Shown here in pieces: positions 24,676 to 37,461 of a stretch of DNA of 64,000 nucleotides. Each line of letters begins with the position of its first letter. Position 1 is the stretch's first letter. The notes beneath the pieces were generated by a model. That model saw only the letters and a list, made by a program, of their open reading frames with translations. It did no database searches and had not been told where the DNA came from. A program made the position numbers and the translations under genes. The stretch is from Onchocerca volvulus (taxonomy: Eukaryota; Nematoda; Chromadorea; Rhabditida; Onchocercidae), in NCBI GenBank assembly GCA_000499405.2, contig HG738138.1, positions 12,463,208-12,527,207 of the forward strand. Reading direction: 5' to 3'.

Positions 24676-27600
24676 ATGGGACAATTCTTAAGCCGATCAA
24701 ATTGCGGGACAGGGTTTAACGATATGGAGGTGGTTGCCGATTCTACACGAGCTACTCCTTCACGTAAACGTAAAACCACCAGTCATGATGAGATGGAAAC
24801 GCGAAAGACAAAAAAAATCAGCAAAGTTCGTTAAGGCTTCGTTAATGTTTATTTTACGTAGATTAAAATTGTCTGTTTTTGCGAGAGGTAAAGTTTGAGC
24901 CCAATTATGTGACAAACAAGAGCCTAGTTGATATACCTGTAGCTTTCTAGATACTACAACTTACTGAAATCTGAAGCGAGACTTGACTTTCCTTAAACCA
25001 TATCATTCATTATCAGGGAGTATTCGACACTGCTACATGTCTATCCTCATTTTACTGTATCGGTAAGTTGTAGTGTCTTTTCCCTTAGGTAAGTTTAGAA
25101 AACAAACATAATATGTAGTTTTTTAAAAAATTTGTTGAAATTACCATGTTTGCCAATCTCTTCGAGGTTTTTGAAGTCTCAAATGATGATATTTTGTGTA
25201 AATATCGAAGATTTAGCTGAATACTGCGAAATATATCCATAAACGATTGTTCATCGATGGTGCTAAATCAGATATAACAATCCATGCATTGGGACGAACG
25301 TGGAATCTCCATAAGCTTTATTTAGAACAATGTAAATTTTTCGACAGTTTATTCAGGTATTTCTACTTATATAATTCCTAAGAGTAATTTTAATTTTGTT
25401 ATGTATTCTGTTTATTGCGAGAGATCCTGTTATAAATTGTAATAGCGCTATCGAATAGTAATAGAGACTCATAAATCTTTCAGTTAATTGGCAAATCGAA
25501 TAGTTTGAAATTGGACATATTGACTCTGTTAGAAATTTAATGTTAGATCGTATTAACATTGTATTGCCCAGAAATAACGGAATAGTTGTTAAAACAATTG
25601 GACGGGACAACACTAGTTACCTCTCATGCTTCTCTTTAATTTTTCGCAGTAAGATTTTGCGATATCAGGCATTAGATTTTCTTTTTGTAAATGGTATTTT
25701 CTCGTGGATACTTTTCTTTGTGTACATTTGGATATTTCCTTCCAGGGGGCATTGGAAGGACAGTAATAATTCAGTAATACAGATTGATATCGTTGATCCC
25801 AATGTCACAGTCGAAGGTTAGCTTTTTATTGCTCTTTTCATTGATATATAAATTAAATTTTACAGAATTTCTTTCGAATTGTTTAGCTAGTATAGTTTCA
25901 TCTTCTTTTAATGAAGTTTGTTTTATTACAAATACAAAAAGTCTTTTTTTTTTTTTTTTTTAGTGACGATAAAACAGTTGGAAAAACGGAGAAAAACTTA
26001 GTGGTTATTAATAGACTCTGGAATGGTTGAGGATTGTTACACTCGCAAATCTTTTGTACTTTTCTATTTCAGGATTTAATATGGTCTTGGAATCACTGTA
26101 CCACAATGAAATTGAATTGGATTTAGAGAATGTTCCAAGTCTTATTGCATCAGCTTCAATGCTTAGCCTGGTAATATGTTTTCATTAGATACAGTAGTAG
26201 ATTTCTGTTCTTTCTCTGTATTCTCTAGATGATGATCGTTTTTCTATGTTGAATGATTGAGTCATTTCATTCACTAATTTGTTTTTTTTTTTTTTTTTTT
26301 TTTTTAAATGTTGCAGGATTTATTCAGAGTTTGTCATATTCTGTCTTCTAGTTTTTAATTTTTATTGTAGAGGTTTTTCATATGCCTGTTGCGGTTTCAC
26401 ATATTGATTTCAGGATAGTGTTATGGAGCATTGTGCGGAATTATGCGCCGAATCACTTACTGATGAACGTGTACTTGATTTCTATATGCTTGCCGAGCAG
26501 TACGGTCTTCCAGATTTGTCTGAAAAGTGTTTTAAGTATTTAAAGCACAATTTTTGGCGATTATCTATCAAACCAGCAATTCTTTATACAGTCAGGTTAT
26601 AATTTTTTTTTTGATTTATTGGCGAACTTTATCAAAGAATTTTTTTCATTATATTTGAACACTGTTGTTTCGTTATGAAAGATGTTTGTTGAAATCTGTG
26701 GTAAGCATATAGCATAGTCGACACAGTTTGCATAGTTTCAGTAAATCAAATGACTAGATGAAATGAATTACATTCATGCAGTGCTGTCGTTCCTGATTAT
26801 AAAACTAGTCATTTTCCAGTCATGCAACAATGGCGAAATTGATGGCTGCATCAGATTTATTGGTTATTGAAGGAGAACTTGATTTGTATGAAACAATCAA
26901 GAAGGTAATAATTCTGTAATCGAGATCATCATGATTCTCAGGTCACGAAGTTCCTACACCACTGTACATCGAATTTAGTTGCTCGACCGTGTTATCAAGA
27001 AAGTTTATTATGCCAGCGATGGCACTACTATATATTTCTTTGGTAGTTTTTATGAAATTTGAATAATTTCAGCATGTTCATGTGGTCATTAATATTTTGC
27101 ATGTTTGGATGGATTTCTGTAATGATATAACGAAGTAATTGGACCAGTTATTTTCAGTGGATTTTCTTGCAAACAGTTCCGTATGTTATGGAAAATAAGG
27201 AATTACGTACTGAAATGGAGAAATATTATTCGTCATTAACGGACGATGACAAGGATGCACTGTGTCGTACTTTTGCAGACATAACATGTAATATCCGTAT
27301 CGGACATATTGTTTCATCTGTAAAAACGATCGGCGATTTGCGAAAAGATCCACTTATTCCAAATGAAATTATTGATCAGGTGCTTGCTGACAATTGGTTT
27401 TTGCTTTTGTGCAATGAAGAAACGAAAGAGTAAGTTTTCTTTTAATGCAGTCGTCAGTTAGATGGCAATGCTATGTATTTCTTTGGTAATTTTTACGAAA
27501 TTCGGATAATTTCAGCGTGTTCATTTGGTTTTCATTCGGTCATGCATTAGTTGAATTTCATTTTTAACATTTTTTTTTTTTTTTTAATATAGAGGAAATT

Positions 27601-28767
27601 TAGCATAAAGTACTATGCCCCATTTTACATTTTATCTTGATATATGTTTCCTTTTTCCTCATTCTGAACAAAACATTTCTCTGCTTTCAGCAACAAGCAA
27701 GATACTTAGCTTTAAATGCACTAGTTCCTATGCGTAAAGTGTAGAATCATTATACAGTATAATGATTCAAGTACTGCTTTTATCGAATTGATTGTTTCAA
27801 AAAGAAAAAAGTCATTAATGAATTATGTTAAAGATATGATTGCTTGGAAATAAGGAAATTCATATCTTCTAGGTTAATCGAAGTTAAAGATGAAGATTTC
27901 CATCTTAATGCCCACCGGTTAGGGCGAATACTCGACTCAACTCCAGTATGGCTTTTTTTTTTTTTTTTTTAATACTAAATAAGAATATTTATGTCTGTTT
28001 ACTGGCCATCTTTCTAATATATTTTAATTGTTTAATACATAATATTACGACTCATTTTTTTTTTTCTGATGAGAACCATATTATCATATTTACATTAGAA
28101 CACTCGGTGTCTTGAATAACCGATCATTTCTTAGAATTCTATAGTCCTTTTGCGTGACAGATAAAAATATTGGCAAATGTAAAATTTGTTTTAAGAAATG
28201 TTGGCGATGGTCTGGTTTCAATTTTGGTGTAGATCTACTGCTGAATTACAATGATGGGTAAATTTTCATACGTTGTGAAATTAAAAAGTGTATTGTTATA
28301 ACTACAAAACTAAGTCTTTAGATCCGTGATTGAGATGTAGTAGGCTATTGATTCCAAAAACCTTTCAAGGTCGGAATATTGTTTATCACGATCATTGAAT
28401 GCTTTTTTTTTCCGGAAAAAGAGAGAGAGTATGATGAGGATTCTTCAGTTTTACCTCGAACGATAATTAGAGTATTTGATGGAAGAGTCAGCGTGACCAG
28501 TACAGGTGAAAATATTAGTAACCGATTTACTTGGTAAATGTTGCTGAAATTTTGATTAGCCAATCGGCAGTGGAGTATTTCAAATACAATTAACAAATCG
28601 CTTTGCATTTGATCTGATTTGAATTTGCTTGCAGGGTGATCACTTTGAAGAGGAACTGTTTGTCACAATGGACACCGTATTCGACCAATTTGAAATTTGA
28701 TGTACTGCTGCATTACCGGTATTATTATCACACTGCTGTTACTGATATTTCTGGCATATATAATTAA
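24676..28767 (+). CDS. gcl-1: Germ cell-less (GMCL1-type) BTB-BACK protein; 3' end uncertain
   Basis: Germ cell-less proteins are CUL3 substrate adaptors linked to the nuclear envelope and germ-cell fate. Ten exons: 24676-24825, 25217-25356, 25746-25816, 26073-26170, 26414-26595, 26820-26904, 27158-27429, 27873-27945, 28196-28257, 28635-28767, about 421 residues. The N-terminus MGQFLSR fits myristoylation (G2, S6) and precedes basic clusters (SRKRKT, RKTKK). BTB about 51-153 (AKYIHKRLF, SDITIHALG, GHWKDSNNSVIQIDI); BACK about 154-330 (EHCAEL, KKWIFLQTVP). The C-terminal family block KCWRWSGFNFGVDLL is followed by ITLKRNCLSQ, which resembles the human IIFKRN segment. The model stops about 90 residues short of human GMCL1, so distal exons may be missing. 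The ATG lies directly behind the acceptor AATCAG, as expected for trans-splicing. Confidence 0.83.
27018..27089. repeat. Intron repeat, copy 1 (upstream of gcl-1 exon 7)
   Basis: About 72 bases starting GATGGCACTACTATA share roughly 80-85% identity by eye with 27461-27535 in the next intron. Shared blocks include TTTCTTTGGTA, AATAATTTCAGC-type text and TGTTCAT. Confidence 0.8.
27461..27535. repeat. Intron repeat, copy 2 (downstream of gcl-1 exon 7)
   Basis: Diverged direct copy of 27018-27089. The pair flanks the exon at 27158-27429. Both copies contain an ATTTCAGC that looks like a 3' splice site but is not used in my model. Confidence 0.8.
27744..27768. repeat. Perfect 25-base palindrome
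   Basis: GAATCATTATAC, one central A, then GTATAATGATTC: 12-base arms with no mismatch, inside an intron of the germ cell-less gene. Confidence 0.95.
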
Positions 28768-28779
28768 AACAGTTTTCAG

Positions 28780-28950
28780 TGGATTTTGTTGATGAAACTT
28801 CGATTCGTAAAGATTATTTGGAATTGAAAGCAAAAACAGTTCTTGAATTATTACAAATAATTTGTTCCTTACAGAATGATTATTGGAAACAAGCATGGCA
28901 AATTTTTGTACGATTCGACTATACGTACTCGTTCTTTGCGAATCGACCAG
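28780..28950 (+). CDS. Candidate exon of unknown gene (171 nt)
   Basis: Open segment between TTTTCAG (28773-28779) and CCAG|GTTGTT, entering and leaving in phase 1. It would encode a leucine-rich helical piece (KAKTVLELLQIICSLQ, then NDYWKQAWQIF). It does not follow in phase from the last recognised germ cell-less exon, and I recognise no family. It could be a distal or alternative exon of that gene, a separate small gene, or chance. Confidence 0.35.
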
Positions 28951-29116
28951 GTTGTTTATGTGAATTTTTTAAATTTGATTGTTGTTTTTTAACATTTTTG
29001 CAATTAAAAATTTTCCTCTCTCCCCTAAAGTTATATTTCATATTTCTCCCTCCTCTGTCCCCATTCCCCTACTCATCTGAGTGTATTTGATCAAATCTTT
29101 ATTGTAGCAGTTAACA

Positions 29117-29175
29117 GTGTTGCCGAGGGTGTATCAACCTATTAGTCAACCTGTGTCACAAGGATGTTAGATGGA
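29117..29175. repeat. Direct repeat, copy 1
   Basis: GTGTTGCCGAGGGTGTAT followed by ACCTATTAGTCAA; about 60 bases that recur at 29665-29724 with roughly 75-80% identity by eye. Confidence 0.75.
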
Positions 29176-29367
29176 TCCATTGTTGGATCCTTTTTATATG
29201 ATAAAATAAAGATATTTTTAGAATACGGAAAAAAAACTCATTTGTGCTGCGGTATTGATACCGCGACATATAAATAGATATTCCAGAAGATAGGAGGCTA
29301 GTCTAAATACAGTCATCAGCTGTCATTTCTTTTCTTTTTAAAAAGTTGAATAAAATTCTACCTTCAG

Positions 29368-29547
29368 ACCGTTATTATTGCGCGCTTCTTACCAGCCGCG
29401 GAAGAATTTCCAGTTGCAGTACATTTTTTTTACTTGGCAACATTACCTTCAAAGCCTGTCTTGAGTTATTGGGAGCCATACTTAAAGAAATCTGGTGATT
29501 TTTCAAATTTGAACAGATACTTCATTTTCTGCTACGTAGAAGTTTAA
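29368..29547 (+). CDS. Candidate exon open in two frames
   Basis: Follows the acceptor ACCTTCAG. In phase 1 it continues the candidate exon at 28780-28950 (DRYYCALLTSRGRISS) up to a possible donor after 29494. In phase 0 it reads ARFLPAAEEFPVAVHFFYLA to a stop at 29545-29547, and the FP...F(L/Y)...P pattern faintly recalls the C-terminus of GMCL1. Only one reading can be real. Confidence 0.3.
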   Translation, partial: TVIIARFLPAAEEFPVAVHFFYLATLPSKPVLSYWEPYLKKSGDFSNLNRYFIFCYVEV

Positions 29548-29664
29548 ATCTGAATTGTCAGTGATAAATATTACGAAATCGCTCACTTTTAATATAATTG
29601 TGTCATAGTTTAGTAATATTTTCAGAATCTCCAACATAACAAAGGTATCGCTGTAAAAGGAAGT

Positions 29665-29724
29665 GTGTTGCTGAAGGTGTATTAGCCTATTAATCAAAGT
29701 GTGTGATACGGACGTTATATGAAT
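29665..29724. repeat. Direct repeat, copy 2
   Basis: GTGTTGCTGAAGGTGTATTA followed by CCTATTAATCAA; diverged copy of 29117-29175 about 550 bases downstream. The candidate exon at 29368 lies between the two copies. Confidence 0.75.
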
Positions 29725-32700
29725 GCAACGCTAATTAATTCATCTCTTTCATCTCAGGTTTTTTGAGATTTTTTGTTTCATTTGAAGGTCTCATTATTGT
29801 TGCTGCAAAAGGAGTAGCATATTTTGTTGAAAACAGTAATATTGGATGGAAGGATAGTGATTTTTGCTAGAAATGGTTAACCCATTTGATTTTTGTTATT
29901 TTGTGAGAATAAGTGTTTCTCATTTCTGATTTATATAGTTTAGTCATTTTCATTCACTGTATGTTTAAAGATTATTAGAGTTACGAAGAAATTTCTTAGT
30001 TGAGAATTTTATTGGCCTCTTTTTTGCTATCAAATTGATTAATCATTCAAGCGATTATTTCTTCGAGCAAACACTTCTTTCATCTGCTTTAGTTTTTTTC
30101 TGGCAGATATGATTTTATTTTTTAATCATTAACTATTTTTGTAGATTAATTGCTTTTGTAGATGGTTGTAGTTTTCAGTCATTAATTAAATCATCAGTTT
30201 TATGAATACATTTAGTATGGTGACATGACCCCATATAGCTTTCGTAAATGAACTTATTGGTCAGTTTGTGAAAATATTTGATTTTAATTGTATGATTAAA
30301 TTGACCGTTGATGGCTTCAAACCGTATGGTTTTCACTAACCAATAGAAGATGTTTTTTTTTTTTTTTTTTTGCTTTGCTCTGACGTACTGGAAACTCATG
30401 GAACTTATATTTTCGCGGTTCACTATTGCAAAGTCACATTACTGTAATTATAATATTGTACATACATTTACAATATTGTTATAATACTGTACATTAGTAT
30501 ATTCACATTTTTGTAGTTTTCTTTCATTTTGGTTTCGTATTGTATCAGTTCAGTTTTTTATAGGTAATTTGATTCCCTTTTTTTTCTCAACATTAGTGTT
30601 ATTTTTGTTCAGCCTTCTTTTATTTCTTCTACTTTCTGCCTTATATACTCTTGTCCAATTTTGAAATTCGGAAGCAATCCTTCAGTTCCCGGTATTTCGT
30701 ATATTTTCTGTTTTCTTTTCCTGCTTTTTCTTACTCTCTGTCGAGGAATATTTCCGTTTATGAGTTGTTATTTGAAGAATATTAATTTGTATCTGTAGAT
30801 TTCCTCATGAATTTAGGCCAACAAATGAAAAATAACTGTTTAAATATAGTTAACTTTGATTTCCTTATGACCTCCTGAACATCTCCCCAATTTATTCCAG
30901 GTTAAGACAGTGATGGAAATAAGACTGCAGTCATTTTCCTATATGGTATACAAAATCGTTTCATACCTCATATCTGCACTTCCATGTCATTGTTATTTAA
31001 TGAATATAAATATATGTTGTCTGATTGCTTTGAATTAAAATATTTTTTAATAATAAATGGTAAAAACCAACGTTGTTGAGCTTCTATGGATTATATAATG
31101 AAAAGGATATATAACATCCTGCACTCTAGGCACGTCTAGGCATGATCATTTATTAAAATCATTTGAATTCCTTTACCTTTTGGCTATGATTGGTGCCATT
31201 CGGAAGTGAATAGCAAATGGTGACATTTAGGTTAAATCCTTCGAATTTAAACCAATGGTTCGGTTTTCTCGTACTTAAATGATCAAATTTTGAAAAAGTC
31301 TGAAAAAATCTTAGCATGCAGGTGATCACACAAAAAATACGAGAATCGCATTTAAAGCAATTTTTCACAGAACTCTTTGAAGCATTTGCAAATAATGCAA
31401 AATGTGCATGCTCATTCCATGTATTTCGCCGATGGCATGAAAATTGAGCGTCAATGACATTTATGAATTTCTTAGAGAATCCAAGCTTCACATCTGAAGT
31501 CTTTCAAGTTTTATCCAGATATCAAGAAAGGTTATATAAACCATTAAAATGATGTTGAAGTTAATCATAGTCAAATTAGAGTTTGGAGGAGCATCTCAGA
31601 TATTGCTGCAATTTTATTGGTTACATAAATGCATGGAGAAAGTGTGCAAAATTATGGGAAGTTTTATTCAATTATTCTAAGAAAAGTTCATCGCAGTCAT
31701 CAACTTATAGTACAATAACAAATTTAGGCTATCTGCATGAACATAAGTTAAAATTTTCATCCGAATCACCTTAGTCAATTCATGGGTTATCTGATCTGGG
31801 AATTTTTTCTTACTATATATGTAGTTTTTTAAAATATACATTTAAATAGGAAGCTTTTTTTTTTTTTTAAATGAACTACAGAAACGGTTGGAATTTTAGG
31901 TTCGTTACTGAAACTAAGAAACAAACTGTCAGAATGGCGATGATCTGAATGATTTGTGTATGAGGATAAGTTCTATATTTTGTTGCATCTTTGTAATTAT
32001 GCATCGAAACAGTTAAAGTGTACCAATCATCGGACGATGTCAGTGAACGTTTCGGATCGTTTGAAGTATTGAAACTTTATTTTTTTAATCATACATTAGA
32101 TTGCTAAATCTTTTTGATTTGATAATTATTCGAAAAAAAAAAGCAAAACGAGAAATGTATAGAAGTTATATTAATTAATGATATTAGAATCAATGTAAAA
32201 GCAGCCGACAAATATATCTCAAAAATTACTATCTTTTCTTTCATATATTTACATTTGGAATACTGGGAGACGATCATAAAAGTAGAAAGGTAAAACTGTC
32301 AAGTTAAATGGAAAAAAAAGAAAAGAGAAAAGGAAAATGAAAATGAATATAGCAATGATAGATCAAGTGATGGGAGAAAATTGTTCCGCCTTTTAATGAA
32401 TTCTTAATTCATCATGACTAAAATTCTAAATTCTTTATTGATTTACATTAAATTTATGACAAAGTATGATGAAAATCATACATTTGCTAAGCTATCTTTC
32501 GAAGCATGCTTTATCAGCAAGCGTAATTGCAACGTATGTCTCGTTATCAGACATGTAGGCAATATTTCTTTTTATCACTTGTTCTATCATAGCATATTTT
32601 CTTTCATCCTCCTTTTTCCTCTCTTTCTTTTTTCTCCATTTAACTTGACAATTGTGTTGAAACTAAACTAAACGAGAAATTATCATTTTTCTCTTTTTTT

Positions 32701-32778
32701 TTTTCGTCTCTAATCGTTTGCAAAATCATAATTGTTAGCTAAAATGATTTTGATGTTCATTATGTTGATTTTATTCAG

Positions 32779-32853
32779 CCCACTAGTGATTGTATACTGT
32801 CTGCATTGCGGGAATTAGAAAAGACGAAGAGTCTAGCAGAAGTGTTAATTTAA
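32779..32853 (+). CDS. Candidate terminal exon of unknown gene (75 nt)
   Basis: Behind the acceptor TTATTCAG an open phase-0 reading of 24 residues runs to a TAA: CILSALRELEKTKSLAEVL is its core, an amphipathic, leucine-rich helix. Codon choice looks protein-like. It may be the last exon of the gene suggested by 28780 and 29368, but no phase-consistent chain was found. Confidence 0.3.
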   Translation, partial: PTSDCILSALRELEKTKSLAEVLI

Positions 32854-34547
32854 TCATTAAACAGTAAAGTGTAGAAATGCAGTACAATCTTTAAGTAAAG
32901 GGTAGGAATCCCATTTGGTTTCTTTTCACATTTTCACGTTTTATTTTAACTGAATTTTGAGATTAAACAAATCAATTATGTATGTTTGACATAGGCAATT
33001 GTTGGAAAGATCTTCAATAAAGAATCTATTAGAAATTTCACTATTTTATTTCATCTTAAGATGCACACCAGGAATCCCGACAGCGATTTAGGAACTTCAC
33101 TATTCGTATCCCAATCTAGTAGAAAGGTAGGTTAACTGCTTTCAGAATAATCGATCAGAAATTCCATTAGACAGAAACTTTTGAAGTTTGAATCTTGAGC
33201 CAAAAACAAAACATTCTCCTCCATTTATTTATTATTTCAACTTGCCATAAATCTAATTTTTTTATTTATTTAAATATTGTACTATTAGTGGTTTTTCCTC
33301 AATAACTCTTTCTTTAATTCTATTATCGTGTGAATTTTTAATTTTCTTAGTACAAATTCAAGTAATTAATTGTTATCTTGATTTGCTGGTCATTCCATAA
33401 AAAGTTCTTCGTTAGCGGAAAAGAAGAACAGGAAGAGATAGATAAACAAATGGATCAAGAAAAGAAAAGTCAAGACATATTATGCAGACATTTCTTCTCG
33501 AACATAATGCAGTTATTCGGTTACTATCCGGTAATGTTCGGTTAGATGGATCAGCATTAGAAAAGAATCAAGACAGGGAAGAATCATGATGGACAGGGAG
33601 AAGGTACAAATCATTATAATCAAAATTCATTTCTTATACTTTCCACTACTTGAATCCAATTTACATTCCCATGGCAATGTTTGCGACGATATTTACCACA
33701 ACTATTACCTTTAATTATGACCTTTAATTATGTCATCAACCGCAAAATGACCCAAAACCGCGTCGCGAATCAACCCCTAACATTTGTAGCAAATTATCAC
33801 GTAATTCTGGATTTTATTTTTGTGCTTGAGGTTTAACCCTAGCATTTGTAAATGTTTTCTTCCTTAGGTACGAAGTTTCATTGCAGTATTTCGAGTTTAT
33901 TATTGGTTAGGAGTAAATATAAGTTAATCTTTTTCATTACCCTTCACCTTCACCCTACTGCCCACCTGTCTTTACCATGCTACGCTTTTGTATATTTTAC
34001 CAATCATTCTCCTTTAAACTTTTAACTATTCCCGACTTTGAAATGTTCACTTTATTCTTTTTTGATTGTAAAATATATTGAAGATATTGAATCTGTTCAT
34101 TACCCAATTGTGATATTTCAACATTGATTCAGTTACTCTTTGAACTTAAATCATTTAAGCTGTTGTTGTGGAGTGGAGAAAAGCGCAAAAAGAAAAAAAA
34201 AATTGAAGGAAAAGTCTTAATGATAAGGCCAGGATATGGCGAATAAAGTGAATGATGCCGACGATAGATCAGAAGTTAAAAAGCAAAAAATTGAGGCAAT
34301 ATCTTGTTCATGCATTTTTTATTCATATATATTGTAAATATAGTGATGTACTTTATCATTTAGCAAAATAGAATCAACCAGTTGAATCTCTTTTTTTCTG
34401 CTCTATGTAGCAAAACTGAACTATATATGGATAATTAATGCATAGTAAAAACATAGGTATTAGCGGACATTTTGCAGTATTGGTATTGTAAATACCGGAT
34501 GGTTGTTCCAGCCGGGGTTAAATTATGATGCACCGTTCAAAGTGTCT

Positions 34548-37394
34548 ATGCCAAGCTCCCAACTACGTGATTTGGATTTGGTGAAATGGTTGGACAATAA
34601 GCTTGGAGATAATAACGAATTATGGAGTGGTCGACAAGCGGCATCTTTACTTTCACGCGAAATGTTAGTGGAATTGGAAACATGTTTTCAAGCATTGGAA
34701 CCCCATATTAAATTGAAAATTGTGCTAGCTGTCCCGCATCTATCTTATCGTCTTATTACAATGGTGCGTTTCTTTCTTTTCCTTATTACTTGGAAGATAT
34801 TTAACGTAATATAAACACGAACATTCTTATTATCACATTATCTCTTTCGGATTTTAAATCTTAAATACCAGTAAAATGAGTGTGCATAATTGTGAATTTT
34901 AAAATAAATTATTGCTGATTATCTCACCATATAAATTAAATATTCTCTCAGGATGTTTTTTTTTTAATGTTTTTTTGTATACATTATTTATTATTTTGTT
35001 TGTTAAATTTCGAGAATACTTTGTTTTCGTTTCAGTGGAAAGAACCACTAATAAATTTATTGGATCTGGCTCGAAGAGATGCTGATGATTGGATTGAAAC
35101 CGTTGCTGATATGTATAGAGAATTTCCTAATCGGCAGTGTATAATACCGATACCTTCCAATGCGGATTCGTATTTCTGTAAATCGCTTGATGAGTTGAGA
35201 AAAATTGGTAAGCTTTTGGCTTCCATTCATTTTCTTTTTGGAAATTATGCTTCTCTGCCTTAAATCTGTAACCAGAAACTGCCTTTTATTTATAAAAGTG
35301 TTGTAAAAAAAGATATTTCTTGCAAACATATTTCATATGGATTTTTTCCTATATTCACATAGAATTAGAATTATCCTGAATTTTTTATTGCATGCGCAAT
35401 CTTCTTTCGATCCTTCAATAAACATAAAGCAAACTACGTGAAAAAGATAAGATTGAAGATGAAATACTCTAATGTTCGAAAAGAATTTTTCTTGGTTTTT
35501 GAAAAATTTTTTTTCATTTCTTTTCCAGTTCATAAATTTTTTTTCAGTTCGAAAACATGCCGCAGACAATAATTTGCGATTGTTACCGCCTGATTTAATT
35601 TCGGTATCACAAAGTGCAGTCAAGGTATGATAATTTAAAATTCACTGCAGAACTAATTAGAATGATGAATACTTTATTTGTTGTTAATTTTTCTGCCTCA
35701 TACCATTATTTTAGTGCATGTCTCCATTTTGTGATCGTTTTATATTTTATTGACAGATTCGGATTTTTAGACACGTTTTGGTTTGGCCGAAATTGAGAAT
35801 CGGAAACATTTCAATTTGAAGCGACGCGCTAAATCATATACGCTGAAAGCTGAGCTTTTGAAATGTTAGTGACCTAATATTTATCTTAAATTGAATTTAA
35901 TTTTTCGAGATCCGTAATTCTAAATGCTTCCGGGAAATGGGTTATTACTGTTTTGTTAGTAAATCATAAAACGATCTTTTTCTTGATATTTGAATATATT
36001 TGCAGCTGCAGAAATTGGTTGCAATCGAAATAAAAATCAGAAATTTGATGTAGTATCACCAAGTGTTCCGATTCGCATGCGAAGTACTGTCAGAAAGCCG
36101 AATAATGATTGTAAGTATCCTTTGTTGGTAAAGGAGGGTAAGAAAACCGTTCATAAAGTATATTAGAAAATCTTTCAGTCATATATTCTAGTATTTTTTC
36201 CAAAGTAGTTCTTCGGAACATCACTGTAGGACTGATTTTGTTAAGGACAATTGCATATGAGACCGGAGTGACCATATACATTTGTTTTTATAAGTGAGAA
36301 ATTTGTGTGCTATTCAGGTATCTAATTAAGCTTCTTTGTACACTGACTAGTCCCATGCAGCTCATATAATCAAGGATAGGGTGTAATTTCTTGCATATTA
36401 GTGGCTCTCTCTGCTTCGGCAGCGCCTTGACAGTATCACTTTATGGATCACTGCTAGAGTTTTAAATCGAGTTTTAGCTGTTACTTTGTTTGATGATTTT
36501 TGAAATTTAAGATGACTTGTTTGAAAAAAAAAAAAATCTTTTCATTTATTCTAGTACCAATGCGTGGAATCCCAAACACAAGTACTTGTAAATTATCCGC
36601 TGGTTTTACGAATGAACCACGCAAATTTCAAAGACAGTTAACGAGACGCGAAGGTGGTGCTAAGTTCATTGATATTGGTGAGCTACCACAGGCATTGAGT
36701 GTTCGTCGAAAAGAGCAAGAAGCGGAAGAACGCTCAAGACGACAGCAAGAGAGGGAAGAGCAAAAAAAGCGTTCACTGGCTGAAAAGGCCATAAAAGTTA
36801 ATATTCCCTAATTTCAATTATTTGAAGACCAAAATACTTACTTTATTTTTGCGAAATTTGATAGAATATATTAATTGCTATATTCTTACAGAACAGCGCT
36901 CGATTAGATAGGTTATTTTTAAGTTTTAAATTTTTAGGAAGCGAAAAGAGCTGCAATAGTTGCGCAGAAAGCTAAAGAAGCTGCTGCTGCTACAGCAATG
37001 GATAAAATTGCAGAGATGACGAATGAAACAGTTTCTACCCGAACTTCGAATCATCACGAAATTAATAATTCTGTAAATGGAAATAACGAGAGCAGTGACT
37101 CTAAACGAGAAATCAACAAAGTTTCATCCTCCTACGGTGATGTTCGCGAAGTGCCAACAATACAATCGGAACAAAATCAAGAGCCGCTGCTGTTTTCATC
37201 TGCAGCTAATCTATCTCGGGTATTGCGCTTTCGAATTGTATCAGATTCTGTTTAAAACAGTCTGTGCTTTCAATTTTTGTGGAAGAATTACATGACGATT
37301 TAGAGTTAATTTTGGATTTGTCGATTTTTCTTAGAATTCCTTTCTTTCTTTCTTTTTTTTTTTTTTTCTTATTTTTGACGATAGGCAACTTTAT

Positions 37395-37461
<67 letters not shown>

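Larger units (their letters stand above)
28768..34477. other. Mostly non-coding interval with orphan exon-like pieces
   Basis: 5.7 kb between the germ cell-less model and the NELF-A first exon. Apart from the candidate exons at 28780, 29368 and 32779, the direct repeat pair and an AATAAA signal (about 29205), it is AT-rich with frequent stops on both strands. No recognised gene. Confidence 0.6.

Noticed and set aside
28370..28505. An apparent exon reading DSSVLPRTIIRVFDGRVSVT between germ cell-less exons 9 and 10.
   Set aside because: It faintly resembles the C-terminal part of GMCL1 but lies before the better-matched ITLKRNCLSQ exon, needs a frame change in a T9 run, and has a poor acceptor. 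I treat it as intron.
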